Shown piece by piece: positions 24,616-37,567 of a stretch of 64,000 nt of DNA (position 1 is its first letter; every line of letters starts with the position of its first letter). A program made the position numbers and the translations under genes. The notes beneath the pieces are model-generated. The model ran no database searches, had not been told where the DNA came from, and saw only the letters and a list, made by a program, of their open reading frames with translations. Origin of the DNA: Trema orientale (Eukaryota > Streptophyta > Magnoliopsida > Rosales > Cannabaceae); contig JXTC01000009.1 of the NCBI GenBank assembly GCA_002914845.1, positions 875,509 to 939,508 of the forward strand, given 5' to 3'.

Positions 24616-24986
24616 GGAAAAAGCATCTAACTGATCGAAGCAAAATAGAAAAAGCATCTAAAGAAAAATAGAAAATTGAACGAAACAGCTTCTTTGGATT
24701 CACTTTTATTATTATTTTTTTGTTTTTTTGTTTTTAACAAAAAGAGTGGAAAACTTTTTGGGAGCTTGCGGTACTGACAATACAAACACTGGCAAATGAA
24801 TTGAATGTCGTGTAGAAACAGAAATAGGCAATGAATAAAGATTGAACACATAAAAATCATAATTGATCTACGTCCATGAGAGCAGCTAGCTTATGATATC
24901 AATCAGAACTTTGTACAAGAACAATCCAAGATTTAATCCAAATCCTCGTACTACTGTACTACTGTTTTTTTCTTCGAAAATTATTC

Positions 24987-27900
24987 TCAACTAAGAGCAC
25001 AAACAGAATCCATGTCCCGGTAGTGATCTGGTCTCCTCCGAAACTCTCGTATGGTGGCGTTGAGGTCTCCCTCAATCAACGTGGTCCCCCGCCACACTTT
25101 AATTTTTGATCCTCTATCGAAATCACTCGAATCACTTATCGTGTCGTGATCATCATCTTCCAATTTAACATCATACCCTTCGTCTCCAGAGCTTGTGTCA
25201 CCTACTCCTGTATTCATAATGTGTATCCGCTTCAGTTTTGGGGTGCTTGTGGCTTGGCCAGAGAAGCTCATCATCTCAGGGCAATTCGTCACCATTGCAA
25301 CCTTAAGATTTGGAAATCTAATGCTATAATTATTCCCGGAGCAGAACATAGTGAGGTTGGGCAACCTATAAGTTTCAAAAATTCCAATCGATTAAAACAA
25401 ATTTCTCCAGCTTCATCTGTTTCGCCTTCCTGATCAGCCGCAATTATTTCTGTCATTTTGTCACACTTTTCAACCAATATTGTTTTGAGTTGCGTCAAAG
25501 TGTTAGCTGTTCTGGAAGTAAATAAGTTAATTACTCCATGGCATTTTACCACTGCCACAAGTCTCAGATTTTCGAAGGACATCGAAGGTGGCCCTAGTCT
25601 CCTGAGCCTATCACATCGAATCAGGGTCAGAAATTTTAACTGCAAGGATCTTCTTTGGTGATCATCAGATTGTTTTAATTCTTCGTCATCAAGCTGGCCA
25701 ATGCTCTGCTCCAATAACAATGCAACCTGAAACATACGAAATTTTCTCAATTTATTTTCCTCTTTTAAATGATTCGGATCCAGGATAAATAGATGTAATA
25801 TATATAGGACACCAACCATATATATATATATATATATATATGGGGATTAACCTTAATGATTTAATCAACTAATACCTCTTCAAGCGGATCCCATGACCGT
25901 ATTGCCAACTTTATTAGACTTGGTAATCTTCCCAGCACATTAGACGGAAACAGCTTAACCAAACTGGCACAATTATTGACTATTACAACTTTCAATTTGT
26001 TAAAGGAATACGGATCGATGAGTTCGTGCCATATTAACTTCAAGCAATCCATATCTCTAAGTTCTATTTTTTTCAAGTTGGGGATAGCAACCTGCGTTTT
26101 ATTTTCGTGTAAGTTAGTGCTTAAACAAAATACTAATTCAAATAGGTAGATGTGGGCACTTTAAACTCAACCAATAGTGAAAGTGGGTCCCATGTGCCCA
26201 ATTCGAGGTGACTTGCATAACTATATTTTTGAAAATGTTATAGAATACTAGTAGTACTCGTCACCATAATCACGTATCAATACGTTACTGACGATTCTAA
26301 TTGAGTAATAATAAATTAGTTTCAAATGAGTCTCATCTGATTAGTCAGTTACAGATTGATGCATTATGTGGTGTTGAGTACTATATGATGCCCTATAGTA
26401 ATTTTTTTTTTTTCAAATTACAGAACAATGCTATCGGCACGAGTAATACTATGGGCACCACTGGTGCCCAACACCACAATGACGTGTTAGGCTGTCATTG
26501 AGTGGTTCTAATTAATAAACTAGATTCCACATGGGCCCCACATGAAATCTTATTATAATTAGACAATTACAGACAGACATATCATGTGGTGTTGGGCACT
26601 ATATAGTGTCATATAGTATTACTCTATAGGCACTATGTACTATTGCCCCATTACATACTCTAATAGAGTTGTAAAACCTATATCATATTTTAATGGAGTT
26701 GTACGATCTTCTCCAAAAAAAACAAGAGCCGTAAGATCCACGTATAATTATGAGATAGGTTCCATAACTCTATTAGTGTGTAGTGTTGAACAACATACAA
26801 TATACGTGCCTTTTAGCATTTTTCTTTTCGAAAATGCGATTTGCTAAGCGGAAAAAAAAGTGTATTAAAGTAGAAATATTCGTACGTGTTGATCAAAGAG
26901 CGAAAGCATGGCCATGTTCGGCGTGATCACTTCGTTCAACTCTTGCCGATCTGTATTGTTCGTACTCTTTGAATTTGCAATGAAAGTCTTCAGTTCGGGA
27001 CAACCCCTGATGATAAGTTCAGACAACGAGGGGAAGTCAACAGAAGTTCCACTCGAGAATCTTGTGAGATTGGGAAGTTGTTCTAACTTCAAAAGGTTTA
27101 GCTTGGGGAAATATGATATCTTGTTCGTGAATTCATCCGTGTTAATGATTACCTCTTCCATCATATTGCATCCTTTTATCTCAAGTTGACTGAGTTGTAC
27201 AAGATTTAAAGCTACATTGGATGAAAATAGATGCCTCAAAAATCCACACTTGTCTACTAATAACTTGCTTAGATTTTGAAAGCAAGTAGACCCTTCAGGA
27301 AATTGTTCATCCCATATAGTTTCAAATCCAGATGATGAAAGATACAAATAATCCAATTTGGGAAAAGAAAGAACCTGCATAGGCAATTAGTAGTCAAGTC
27401 AAAGAAAAAAAAATCAATTGGAAAAAGAAAAGTAAGCATAGAATAATGCCAAGATTTAAATAGCCCTTCCCCCCCCTCCTCCTGAATGAATACTCCTTCA
27501 AGTGCAAAGAAGGTAAATAATTAAAAACGCCTTCAGAAAAAAGAACATTTCATAATTATATATTCTTGCTTTTAATCTTTTAAACACACAATACATGAAA
27601 CAATTTGTATCCCTAATTAAAAAGAACTGACTATAATTTTACCGTAATCGCCATGTCAAAGTAGAAATAAAAAAGTACTGGTGTATATAAAGTTGGTGCC
27701 TCAATTCAAAGCAGAACCTCTTACGCTTATGATGTATATAAGAATGTGTCAGCCCAGTTGAGATTACCTTGTCCAGTGAAAACAAGGCATCTTGTTGAAT
27801 TGGAATGTCAAGATGCTGGTCCTCGTTAGAGACTTCAAGGGCGCTTGAGAATTCCAATCCAAAAACCTTGCTAACCTTTGCACATTCGATCACCTCTAGA

Positions 27901-30900
27901 GACTTCAAGGACGGCCATTTGAAGGTATGAGGTCCTCGGTAGAAACTCACAAGTTGAGGCAACAGTTCCAAATGCATTTTGGTCAATTTAGGGAGCACAA
28001 ACAACTCTGGTCCCATTTTCTGGAATTTTTCTTCCTTTCCCACAATTTCTTGTATCCCACAGTCTTTAACAAAAATATCTTCAAGTTGGTGAAGACATTT
28101 GGTTACAGAAACCGGGAAGAGATTTTTCAGGCTTGGACAATTCTTGGTGCTTAATGTTTTGAGATTTTCAAAGGTTATAGATCCATCAGGATCTGCACTC
28201 CACACCTGCTTCAAATTCGGCAAATTCTCTAAATCCAGATGGCTCAATGGAGTGGCTCTTATAGCTTCAACATTTGAGTTCTGATTCATTTCAAATACCT
28301 CTTCTAGCATTTCACATTTTTTTATTCTCAACTTTCTTAGATTCTGAAATCTTCTCAATATATCAGAGGACAACACCTTCCTTAGACTTTTGCAAGAAAC
28401 AACTTGTATTTCTTCCAATTTGAAATAGGAATCTAAGGTTGGTGGGTTTTTCCATATCTTCTCCACGTTATCCATTTCTCTAATTTCGATTCTCTGCAAG
28501 CTAGGGAATGTAACCTGCAATAGTAGTGAACCTTTTTTAAGGAACAAGTTTCAATAATAATTATGAATGTAATTAGAGAGTGGAGATAGATAACAGAGGC
28601 AACTCACATTATCATTGAAGATGAAAGTGAGCTTGGGAAGATTTTCGAGCGTGAGAGAAGTTAGGTGAGGGAATGACACTTCATCCATAGCTTGGTTTGT
28701 CTTTATTATCCCTTCCATCATCCAACACTCTCTTATCACAAGCGTATTGAGTTGCACGAGATTCAAAGGAGCAGAGGATAAGAACAGATACTTCAATGAG
28801 CCACACCCCGCTATAACGGTTTCTGTTAAAGGTGAGAAACTCGCTAGAAGCTGCCATAAAAATTGTGGCATTTTCAAATATAGAAAGAGTACGTATGAAT
28901 ACATGCTGATGATTGTATGGCGATGAAAAATAAAATTGAAAAATCATCCAACGGGCATTTTTTTCTTTAATAAAATAATTAATTAAATATAACTAGAGAC
29001 AAGGGAGAGATAACAAAAGGAAACTCTACATTATCACTGAAGATGGAAGTGAGCTCCGGAAGCTTTTCAAGTGTGAGAGAAGTCAGGTGAGGGAATAACA
29101 ATTTATCCGTTGCTTGGTTTGTCTTTATTATCTCTTTTATCATACGACATTTTCTTATCTCAAGTGTATTGAGTTGCACGAGATTCAGTGGACCAGAGGC
29201 TAAGAACACATACTTCAATGAGTTACAGCGAACTATAACCAATTCTGTTAAATGTTGGAAGCAAGAAGAACTCGCTTGAAGCTGCCAAAAAGAGTGTTAC
29301 ATTTTCAATTATCGTAGAGCATGTACATATATACTGACGATTTTATGATAATGATGAAAAATAAAACTAAAAAAAATCAAAACAAAGGACCCTATTATAT
29401 CGAAAGACTGATATTGAAACTATGATATGATTTGTATGTTTGGAACTTGAAAGGTTTCCCAGAAAAAGAAATAGATCAAGATTTCGGTTAATGATTGTAT
29501 GCGCTCAGTAAAATGCCTATATCACGTTTCTGCCAATAACTCCCTTAGTAAACCATTACACCACTTTATCAATATAAGCTGATCACTGTGAAACAAAGTG
29601 ATTAAATTTTTTCGAAAAAAAAAGGTTCGAAGAATCGGTTTACAAAAAATTATGTGTACCTTTCCATTGAAAAATGCAGGAATGGTCTCTACTGGTGAAA
29701 TCAACTCGTAAAACTGCTGAAGATTCGGAACAACTTCAAGCCTTAAGGATTGAATCTTTGGAAGGATTCTTTCACAGTAAATACTTTGGCCATCATCCGT
29801 AACTATATCTTTTATCTTCCAACAATTTTTAACCTCTATCTTTTCAAGTTGTAGAAGGAGTTTGGCAACAGAGGCAGAGAAAACATCTCTCAGTTCGTAA
29901 CAATCAATTATACTTATGACACTTAATTTACCGAACGACTCCAGTTCAAGTTTCCCATGGCATATCTTTTCTAGATTTAGCATAGATTCAAGTGTCAATG
30001 ACTCCAAGCATTGGAAGACATTGCAAGGAGAAATACATTGATACATCAAGTCAATAATGCATTTAATTCTAGAATTATTCTTGAACACGAGATGCTTCAA
30101 TTGTGGAAATCCTTCTGAATCTAATTGAGGTATGACATTATCCAGATCCTTCAGTCCATCTAAATGTAACTCTTCTGACCTTCTTAACAATGCTCCGAGA
30201 CCAAGCTCCTCTACTAGATCAACTGATTTTATCCCAAGTTTCAATGACCTTGTACAGAAGATTGTGTCTGTTTTCAATTTATCATCAAGCCACCGACTTT
30301 TGTGATCTTCTATTAAAATGACAAATCTCTCCAATTTGTCCTTGAATAGGCTCTTCGGACAATTATGGTCTGGTGGTATATGTAAATGTATAGCGCTCAA
30401 CTGAACTAAATCCTTTAGCTCGGTTAGTCTAGCATTCTCTCTTTCACCACTGAATCCTTCATCCTCCCAGTTAATAAAAGTTTCTAGCATATTTAACTCT
30501 TCTAACCGCGTCAACTTTGATATAACATTAGGATAAATCACTTTAAGTTTGGAACAGCTGTTCAAATCTAACAACCGTAGACGAGTTAACTGTCCAATTT
30601 GTTCCGGCAATGATACAATTTTGGATTTCCTAAAGCTAAGGGCTTCTAAACATTTTAGCTCTCCAATTACTGCTACATCGCCCACCTTACAGTCACATAG
30701 AATTAATGACTGTAGATTTTGAAGAGATCTGAAGGATGAAGGTATTGGCTTTAAGTGTGACCAAGAGAAATCAACATGACGAAGATTTTTCGTTACCTCA
30801 AAAAAGCGTTCTGGTATTGGCGACTTTCGTCTTTTTTGTGCCAGCAGTAACTGCAGTTGCTCACAGTTCAACATTTCAGGTAGAGCATGAACACCATAAT

Positions 30901-32470
30901 ATGGTAAGGAAATTGCAGTTGACCCTTCAAGTTTTTTCTTCTGTAGGTACTGCTCAAGCTCTTGATCACTCCCAATATTGTACATACACCTTTCTTTGGA
31001 AGCAATTGATATGCCAACGTCACGAACTACGTCATGCATTTTGACGGACCAATAATGATCACCCTCTAACAACAAATAATGAGCTTTTAATTTATTAACC
31101 AATGCATGCAATCGACAAATTGTTTCCTCCAATGTATAGACGTTTCGAAACAAGTCCCAACCCATCGCTTCTATTAATAACCAGTAGAGGTGAATGTTTG
31201 CGTCCTCCTCTCGCATGCTGCAAAGCAAAAATAACGACTTTGCCTCTTCACTCCGTAAAAAATCATAACTGAACTTTATACTCTTGTATACCTTTTCTTC
31301 CATCCCATCGATGTTTACAAAGGTAGATCTTTTTAGCTCTGTCAATGCATTTCTCCAATCATACAATCCTTTATTTTTCAATGCAGATGCAACTGTACCA
31401 ATAGCAAGTGGTAAACCTGCGCATTCTTTAACAATTTGAGTTGCTAAAGTTTGGAAATCGGATTTGCCCCTTAGATCTCCCACTATTTTGTTAAACAAAT
31501 CATTTGCCTCATCATCAGATAAAACTTCAATATGGAAATTATATTCGATGCCCATATCATCACGTAACACTTCTTGGGATCTAGAGGTGAACAATATCTT
31601 GCATTTCTCTTCATCATCCCCAAAACAAATTCCCACATCCTGCAAGTCAACTTCCTGCCACAGGTCATCTAAAATTAAGAGGACCTCTTTTTCTTCCTTT
31701 AATCGGCGTTTAAGTAAGTCTGCTCTCGCAAGCTTCCCAGTTGTCTCTTTCAATTTCTTTAGATCCAAATTTTCTCCAATCTCGTGCTGAATGTCATTCC
31801 AATTAGGATCTTGGGATATAGTAACCATAATCACCACATTGAATAACTTCCGGGCTTGGTTGGCAACATCTTTAGCAAGCATGGTTTTGCCAACACCTGC
31901 CATTCCATGTACCCCAATAAATCTGATTTTTGGATCTCTTAATGCCTCCATAATTCTTATCAAAATCTTCTTTCTTGTTTCAAAGAGCTTGTAACCTTTG
32001 TCTTCAAAAACAATCTGTTGAGTAACAGTAGTATGAGAGACCGTATTGAATCTACCAGCAGCAGTCAGTTGATCAACAATTCTCTGAGTTGTCCTGTTTG
32101 CTTCCTTGCTGAGCTTATAGCGTGACAACAAATTTGGACAAAACCTATTGTGGCATCTCACATTTGCTAATTGTTGTTCACGTTCAAGAATGAATTTCTC
32201 CCCATCTTCGATAGTATTGCTTACTTCACACAACCAATTCTGGACGTCGGCTTCAATTTCTTCGAGATTTCTAGTAGCCTCATCGACTTGGTGCTGGATT
32301 CTCTCTTTTGCACCCTTTAAATCTCGAACTTTGTTTTTGAGATTCTCGGTGTAGGTTTTATAGTAAAAGCAATAACCAAGTTGAGAACCAACTAGTGAAA
32401 ATGTGGACTCCACAATTTTCCCGGCAATGGAAGTTCCAATTCCAATTAGACAGTCCATTAGTTTGATCAT
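24987..32470 (-). CDS. CC-NBS-LRR disease-resistance protein (At4g27190/RPS2-like class), last exon frameshifted
   Basis: An intracellular NLR immune receptor. Seven exons, all in phase 0: 29660-32470, 29030-29281, 28608-28850, 27768-28514, 26886-27374, 25876-26091 and 24987-25726. Exon 1 (937 codons) encodes a coiled-coil N-terminus (residues 1-160), P-loop GMAGVGKT (189-196), kinase-2 LLILDDLW (264-271), RNBS-B KILFTSRS (291-298), GLPLA (352-356), the MHD motif MHDVVRD (478-484) and LRRs from about 560. Exons 2-7 add further irregular LRRs. All nucleotide-binding motifs are intact. In exon 7, near 25365-25372, the reading LKLIG is followed by the expected LPNLTMFCSG one frame off; a missing base gives a stop at 25289 and a protein of about 1731 residues, losing some 100. 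A pseudogene, a natural truncation or an assembly error are all possible. The Met at 32470 is the first in-frame one; a second lies four codons on. Confidence 0.9.
25818..25841. repeat. (AT)n microsatellite in NLR intron 6
   Basis: Twelve AT units between exons 6 and 7 of the NLR gene. Confidence 0.95.
26441..26624. mobile_element. MITE in NLR intron 5
   Basis: A 184-bp segment with terminal inverted repeats gagtaatactat and atagtattactc, and an inner mirrored phrase (gtgcccaacaccac / gtggtgttgggcac). A related, partial copy lies just left of it (about 26288-26400: gtggtgttgagtactatatg), so the intron holds two insertions of one family. The superfamily is not clear. Confidence 0.7.
28608..29400 (-). 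repeat. Tandem duplication of one LRR exon plus its intron
   Basis: Exons 3 (28608-28850, 81 codons) and 2 (29030-29281, 84 codons) are clear duplicates: both contain LVQLNTL.IR.C, IIKTNQA.D and FPHLTSLTLE.LP.LT.IF. The intron sequence upstream of each also matches (gatgaaaaataaaa at about 28922 and 29353). The event duplicated roughly 400 bp. Confidence 0.85.
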
Positions 32471-32834
32471 TATATCTTTGCTATCCGCCCCTTTTCAGGC
32501 GTTCTCTGTTCTAGAATCGATGCGACAAGTTTATTTCAGTCAGTGTTGTATTTTATATTTAGAACTCAAAATATATATTAGAACTAGAAGTGTCGTATTA
32601 TTGTTAAATTATTATATACATATATAATATATACACATATACAGGGTTCGGCTACAATACCCAATCCAAATAATGAGGGATTACTGCCAAAAGTGAAAAT
32701 ATTACACGGCCCAACGAGCAGAATGTTACATGCTTAATTAAAAATATTACACAAGGGTGAAAAAGAGATTTTCGAATATGGGAAACATTTTTCAGGAAAC
32801 ATAAGTACTGAAAAACGTGCATTTCTATTTTTAC
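32471..32834. promoter_or_regulatory. Upstream region of the NLR gene
   Basis: Contains the 5' untranslated sequence and presumably the promoter. A run of tatata words at 32610-32640 is the best TATA-like stretch, 140-170 bp before the start codon. The Copia element begins at 32835, so little original upstream DNA remains next to the gene. Confidence 0.4.
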
Positions 32835-33422
32835 TGTTAGGAGATCAACTTTGCGGAAGCGATAACACACAGCTAAAATACGAGTTGAGAAAATTTAGGT
32901 AAAATAAAAATAATAAGGTACACAAAAGATTTAACGTAGTTCACCTAATTTAGGCTACGTCCACGAACAAGATAGTGAAGAAATTCACTATGAAAAGGAG
33001 ATTATAACTCACTTCTCTCTAAATACAAGGAGAGAACAAATAAACATCTCTCTCTTGAAATAAGAGAAAACACTCTTTCTAAACAATTTAGTAGAAAACA
33101 AGTGGGACACTAAGAGATATTCCGATGTTGAACTCTCTCTTCAGGGGAGAAGAAAATGTTTTGAATGGGATGCAAAACTACTGATGAAGCCCTCCGTATT
33201 TATAGAACTTGAAAGGTAGTGTGAACACCACCTTTTACTATTGCTATTACGGCTGCTCTTTTCACTATTGCTATTGCGGTTGTCCTTTTACTATTGCTAT
33301 TGTGGCTGCCCTTTTTACTATTTCTATTACGGCTGCCCTTTTCACTGTTTCTATTGCGACTGCCCTTTTCACTATTCCTATTGCGGCTGGTTGATGAGCT
33401 GCAACTGTTGATTTGTTCAACA
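32835..33422 (-). repeat. 3' LTR of the Copia element
   Basis: 588 bp; contains a TATA-like region (complement of cgtatttatagaac near 33196-33210) and an imperfect minisatellite at 33230-33390. Confidence 0.9.
33230..33392. repeat. 27-bp minisatellite in the Copia LTR (U3)
   Basis: About six units of a word like ttttactattgctattgcgg plus ctgccc. The other LTR carries the same array with about five units (37958-38108). Open frames here (for example 33209-33394) come from the repeat and are not genes. Confidence 0.85.
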
Positions 33423-33507
33423 TTCTCCCACTTAAAGACTTGACTTTAATCATGTCTTCACACTTAATAAATCTCTCTTTTCTTTCCTTGTTAATTCTTT
33501 ATGTTGC

Positions 33508-36500
33508 TTACGTTTCTGCTAAGCCATATAAGGATCTATACCATTGGAACTTGTCAGTGTTGATTGGTTTGGTTAAATCATCTGCTAGGTTCTCCTTTGT
33601 GTGAATCTTTTTTATGTCTACACTTCTATCTTCTACTACATCTCGAACAAAGTGATATTGAACGCCAATATGCTTAGTCCTGGAATGAAAGGCTAGATTC
33701 CTTGCAATGTGCAAGGTACTCTGACCGTCACAAAACATAGTAATCTTCTATTGTTTGTGCCCGAGTTCCTCCAATAACCTTTGAACCCAAATAGCTTCTT
33801 TGCAAACTTGTGTAACTACCATGTATTCTGCTTCTGTTGTAGATAAAGCCACAACAGTTTGTAGTTTCAAAACCCAGCTTACAGCTCCTTCTGCAAGAAT
33901 GAACATATAACCTGTAGTAGACAAACTTTTGTCAAGATCACCCGTAAAATCTGAATCAACATATCCTCTGACAGTAAATTCTGATTCTCAATAACATAAT
34001 GCAGCATCTGAGGTTCCTTTGATGTACCTCAGAATCCTCTTCATAGTATTCTAATGCTCTCCACCAGGATTCGCCATATATAGACTAACCGCTCCCACTG
34101 CTTGTGCAATGTCTGGTCTTGTACATATCATAGCGAACATTAGGCTTCCCACCGCTGATGCATACGGTACTCAAGACATTTCCATCCTCTCTACTTCATT
34201 ACTAGGACACATCTCAGAGGATAACTTGAAATTAATAGAAAGTGGGGTAGAAATCAGCTTACAATCTTGTATATTGAAGCGGCGCAAGATTTTCTTCAAA
34301 TAATTCTTCTGAGAAAGTCAAATCTTCTTGTTACCTCTGTCTCGGTGAATTTGTATCCCTAGAATCTTGTTTGCTAGTCCCAAGTCCTTCATATCAAATT
34401 TTCTAGCCAATTGTGCCTTCAATTCTTGGACTCTGCCTTTGTTGGGGCCCACTACCAATATGTCGTCCACGTACAACAATAAGATAATAAAATCACTATC
34501 TTCATCAAACCTCCTAAAGTATGTGCAGTGGTCTGAACTGAGTCTGCTGTACCTAAGACCTATGATGAAGGAATCAAATCTCTTATACCAACACATCGGC
34601 GCCTGTTTGAGACCGCATAGAGATTTGTTCAACTTGCAAACTAAGTTCTCCTTGCCTGTTTCAGCAAAACCTTCTGGTTGGAGCATATAAATCTCTTCTT
34701 CAAGTTCTACATGAAGAAAAGCAGTTTTCACATCTAGCTGCTCTAGATGTAGGTCAAACATAGCACACATCGCCAGAACCACTCTCACTGTTGTCAGTCG
34801 AACTACAGGTGAAAATAACTCATTGAAGTCAATACCTTCTTTCTGAGCATATCCCTTTACCACCAATCTCGCACCTTGCCGCTCCACTTGACCATTGCTA
34901 TCACGCTTGATCTTGTAGACCCATTTGTTGCCAATGGCCTTCCTTCCTTGTGCTAGCGAAACAAGATCCCATGTCTTATTCTTGTGAAGGGCTTCAATCT
35001 CTTCTTGCATTACTGTCATCCATAGGGATACATCCGGGCTTTTGATAGCCTCAAGGAAAGTTATTGGCTCTCCATTTTCTGTTAGAAGACAGTATGCAAT
35101 GTTGCTCTCAATAACATAATCTGAGTGCCATGCCGGTGGTCTTCTCTCACGAGTTGACCGACGGATTTCAGAAGTCTCTTCCTCGACTGGTTCTTCTACT
35201 TCGTGCTCTAGTGCTGCTTCAGAAGAATCTGAATCTTCAGTATTCCTTTCTACCTGAACCGTAGTAGTTTCTGGTCTGTTATCATCTCCCTTCTATTGCA
35301 GTTTATTCTCTGCAAATATCACATCTCTACTGATGACAACCTTATGGGCAGTGGGATCCTATAAGCGATACCCCTTGACTCCATCAGTATATCCCAAGAA
35401 TACATATCTTCTAGACTTTGAATCTAGTTTTGTGATTTCTTGAGTGTTGTACATCACGTACACAGGACATCCAAATATATGTAAGTGAGAATAATCAGCT
35501 GGCTTACCAGTCCATATCTCCATTGGTGTTTTTAGATCAATCGCAGTTGATAGAGACCAATTGTTCACATAACAGGCGGTTTTGACTGCTTCTGCCCAGA
35601 ATGTATTGGGTAGACTTGTAGCTCTCAACATTGCTCTTGTCCTTTCCAACAAGGTTCTGTTCATACGCTCTGCCACCCCATTTTGTTGAGGAGTGTACGC
35701 CACTGTGAATTGCCTCTTGATACCTTCTTATTAAAAAAGGTGATCAAATTCATCGCTTGTATATTCTCCTCCATTGTCCGTCCTCAAACACTTGATCTTC
35801 TCTCCAGATTCAAGCTCTATCTGCGCTTTGAATATTTTGAAGAATGAAAACACATCTGCTTTCCTCTTAATAGGATACACCTAACATCTCCTGGAGTAAT
35901 CATTAATAAAAGATACAAAGTATCTAGCTCCTCCGAGGGACATCACTGGTGCTTACCAAACATCAGAGTGAACCAAGTCTAGAACTTTTTTACTTCTTAA
36001 GCTGGATATACTAAACTTTAATCTATGCTGCTTACTTATTGTGTCACAATGCTCACAAAAGGGTAAAGATACCTTTGTGAGACCAGGAAGCAACCTCCGT
36101 TCAGAGAAAATCCTCAAGCCTCATTCTGACATATGCCCGAGTTTATGATGCCACATCATCGTTGATTCTTCTCCGGAACTTGTTGAAGTAACTAATACCT
36201 CTGCTTCCATCAGTGTATTTCCTTTAAGCATGCATAGATTCACTGTGATCTTCTCCGTCTTCATCACTACAAACGCGCCCTTCATGATCTTCATGATCCC
36301 ATTCTCAAAACGAGTTTTGCAACCAAGGTTATCTAATTGTCCCAAAGACAATAGATTCTTCTTCAGGCCCTTCACATGTTGCACCTCTTGAATAATTCGA
36401 ACAGTGCCATCATACATCTTCATCTTGATGGTGCCAATCCTAGTGATCTCTAAGGTATGATCGTTACCCATGAACACAGATCCTCTAGAGACAGGTTCAT

Positions 36501-37434
36501 ATGTATGAAACCATTCTTTGTGAGAAGTCATGTGCCATGTTGCTCCCGAATCTACTAACTAAACATCAGTGAGCTGCTGTCTGTCCTTAGAAACTGTTAC
36601 TGCTTCACTATACAGGATTTCTCTATCATCTGAAGTACTTGCAACATTCCCCTGAGCATTTGATGACTCAGGGTCCTTTCCTCTAGAATCTCTATTCTTC
36701 TTGAGTTGCCAACACTCCCTTTTGACGTGCCCTTTCTTGCCACAGTGATAACACTTGACATTCTTCTTACTTCTTGATTTTGATCTGCCATGACTCTAAC
36801 TCTCACTAAGGCCACATTCTGTTGATCTTTCTCTCATCGTTAAAGCCTCTGCTTGCTGTGAACTTGCCAATCTGTCTTCCTTATTCTTACGCCGATTTTG
36901 TTCTTCGAGAATAGCAGCTATAAGATCGTTGAAAACTAGAGTTGTAGCATTGCTGGTCACATTTATGATGAGTTGATCATACGAATCAATTAGACTCTGA
37001 AGTAATATTTCTGCAAGTTCATTATCCTCGATTTTATGCTCAATTGCTGTGAGCTGTGAAAATAAAGTGTTGAGGGTGTTGATGTACTCGGTCACCGTTG
37101 TTGATTCAGCCATCCGAAGGGTGTAAAGCCTTCTCTTCAAGAAAATTTTGTTGTGAAGCGACTTGGCCTGATACAACTTTGTCAGTGTATTCCATATCTT
37201 CTTGGCTGATTTCTTCTCCTCAATGCTCGACAGGACTCTATCTACTAGCGCCAGATGTAAGTTAGCGACAACATTGCCATCCATCTTGTCCCACCTTTTA
37301 TCATCAGTAATCTCAGCAGGCCTTTTCCCAATTGCTGCTAAGCAATTATCTTTTCTCAGGATTGCCTTTATCTTCATTTTCCACAGAGAGAAATTATTCC
37401 CATTAAACTTCTCAATATCGAATTTCGCTGCCAT
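33508..37434 (-). pseudogene. Copia gag-pol polyprotein, with stops
   Basis: Gag starts at Met 37434 (MAAKFDIEKFNGNNFSLWK). A zinc knuckle CYHCGKKGHVKREC lies near 36715-36765. The protease motif DSGATWHMT is near 36525-36555. Integrase: WHHKLGHMSE with H..H and CEHC, TDNGGEY, and the GKPADYSHLHIFGCP block (35359-35703). Reverse transcriptase at 34318-35019 has LDVKTAFLHVELEEEIYM and the YVDDIL active site. RNase H lies around 33508-33990 (VDSDFTGD, ALSTTEAEYM, DGQSTLHIA, RTKHIGVQYHFVRD). Stops occur at conserved Trp codons, for example TAG before LVDSGAT and TAG in RRC-stop-VYP. No product can be made from this copy. Confidence 0.92.
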
Positions 37435-37474
37435 TTTTGTTCACCACGATTTGTTCAGTTACCACTGTTCCACT

Positions 37475-37546
37475 GTATGTGAACAGTACTGTATACGTGA
37501 ATAGTACTGTATATGTGAATAGTATCGTATATGTAAACAGTACTCC
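37475..37546. repeat. 18-bp tandem repeat in the Copia leader
   Basis: About four units like gtgaatagtactgtatat between the primer-binding site and the gag start codon. It lies in the untranslated leader, where packaging signals are expected. Confidence 0.85.
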
Positions 37547-37553
37547 AACCAAT

Positions 37554-37566
37554 GGCTCTGGTACCA
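37554..37566 (-). other. Copia primer-binding site (initiator tRNA-Met)
   Basis: TGGTACCAGAGCC on the minus strand, one base after the 5' LTR. The common plant form is TGGTATCAGAGC. Confidence 0.85.
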
Positions 37567-37567
37567 C

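Noticed and set aside
30736..31044. Plus-strand open frame of 102 codons
   Set aside because: It is the antisense of the NLR exon 1, which has clear NB-ARC motifs on the minus strand.
33209..33394. Open frame with a repetitive peptide (ALFTIxIAxA units)
   Set aside because: It is the translation of the 27-bp minisatellite in the Copia LTR, on the antisense side of the element.
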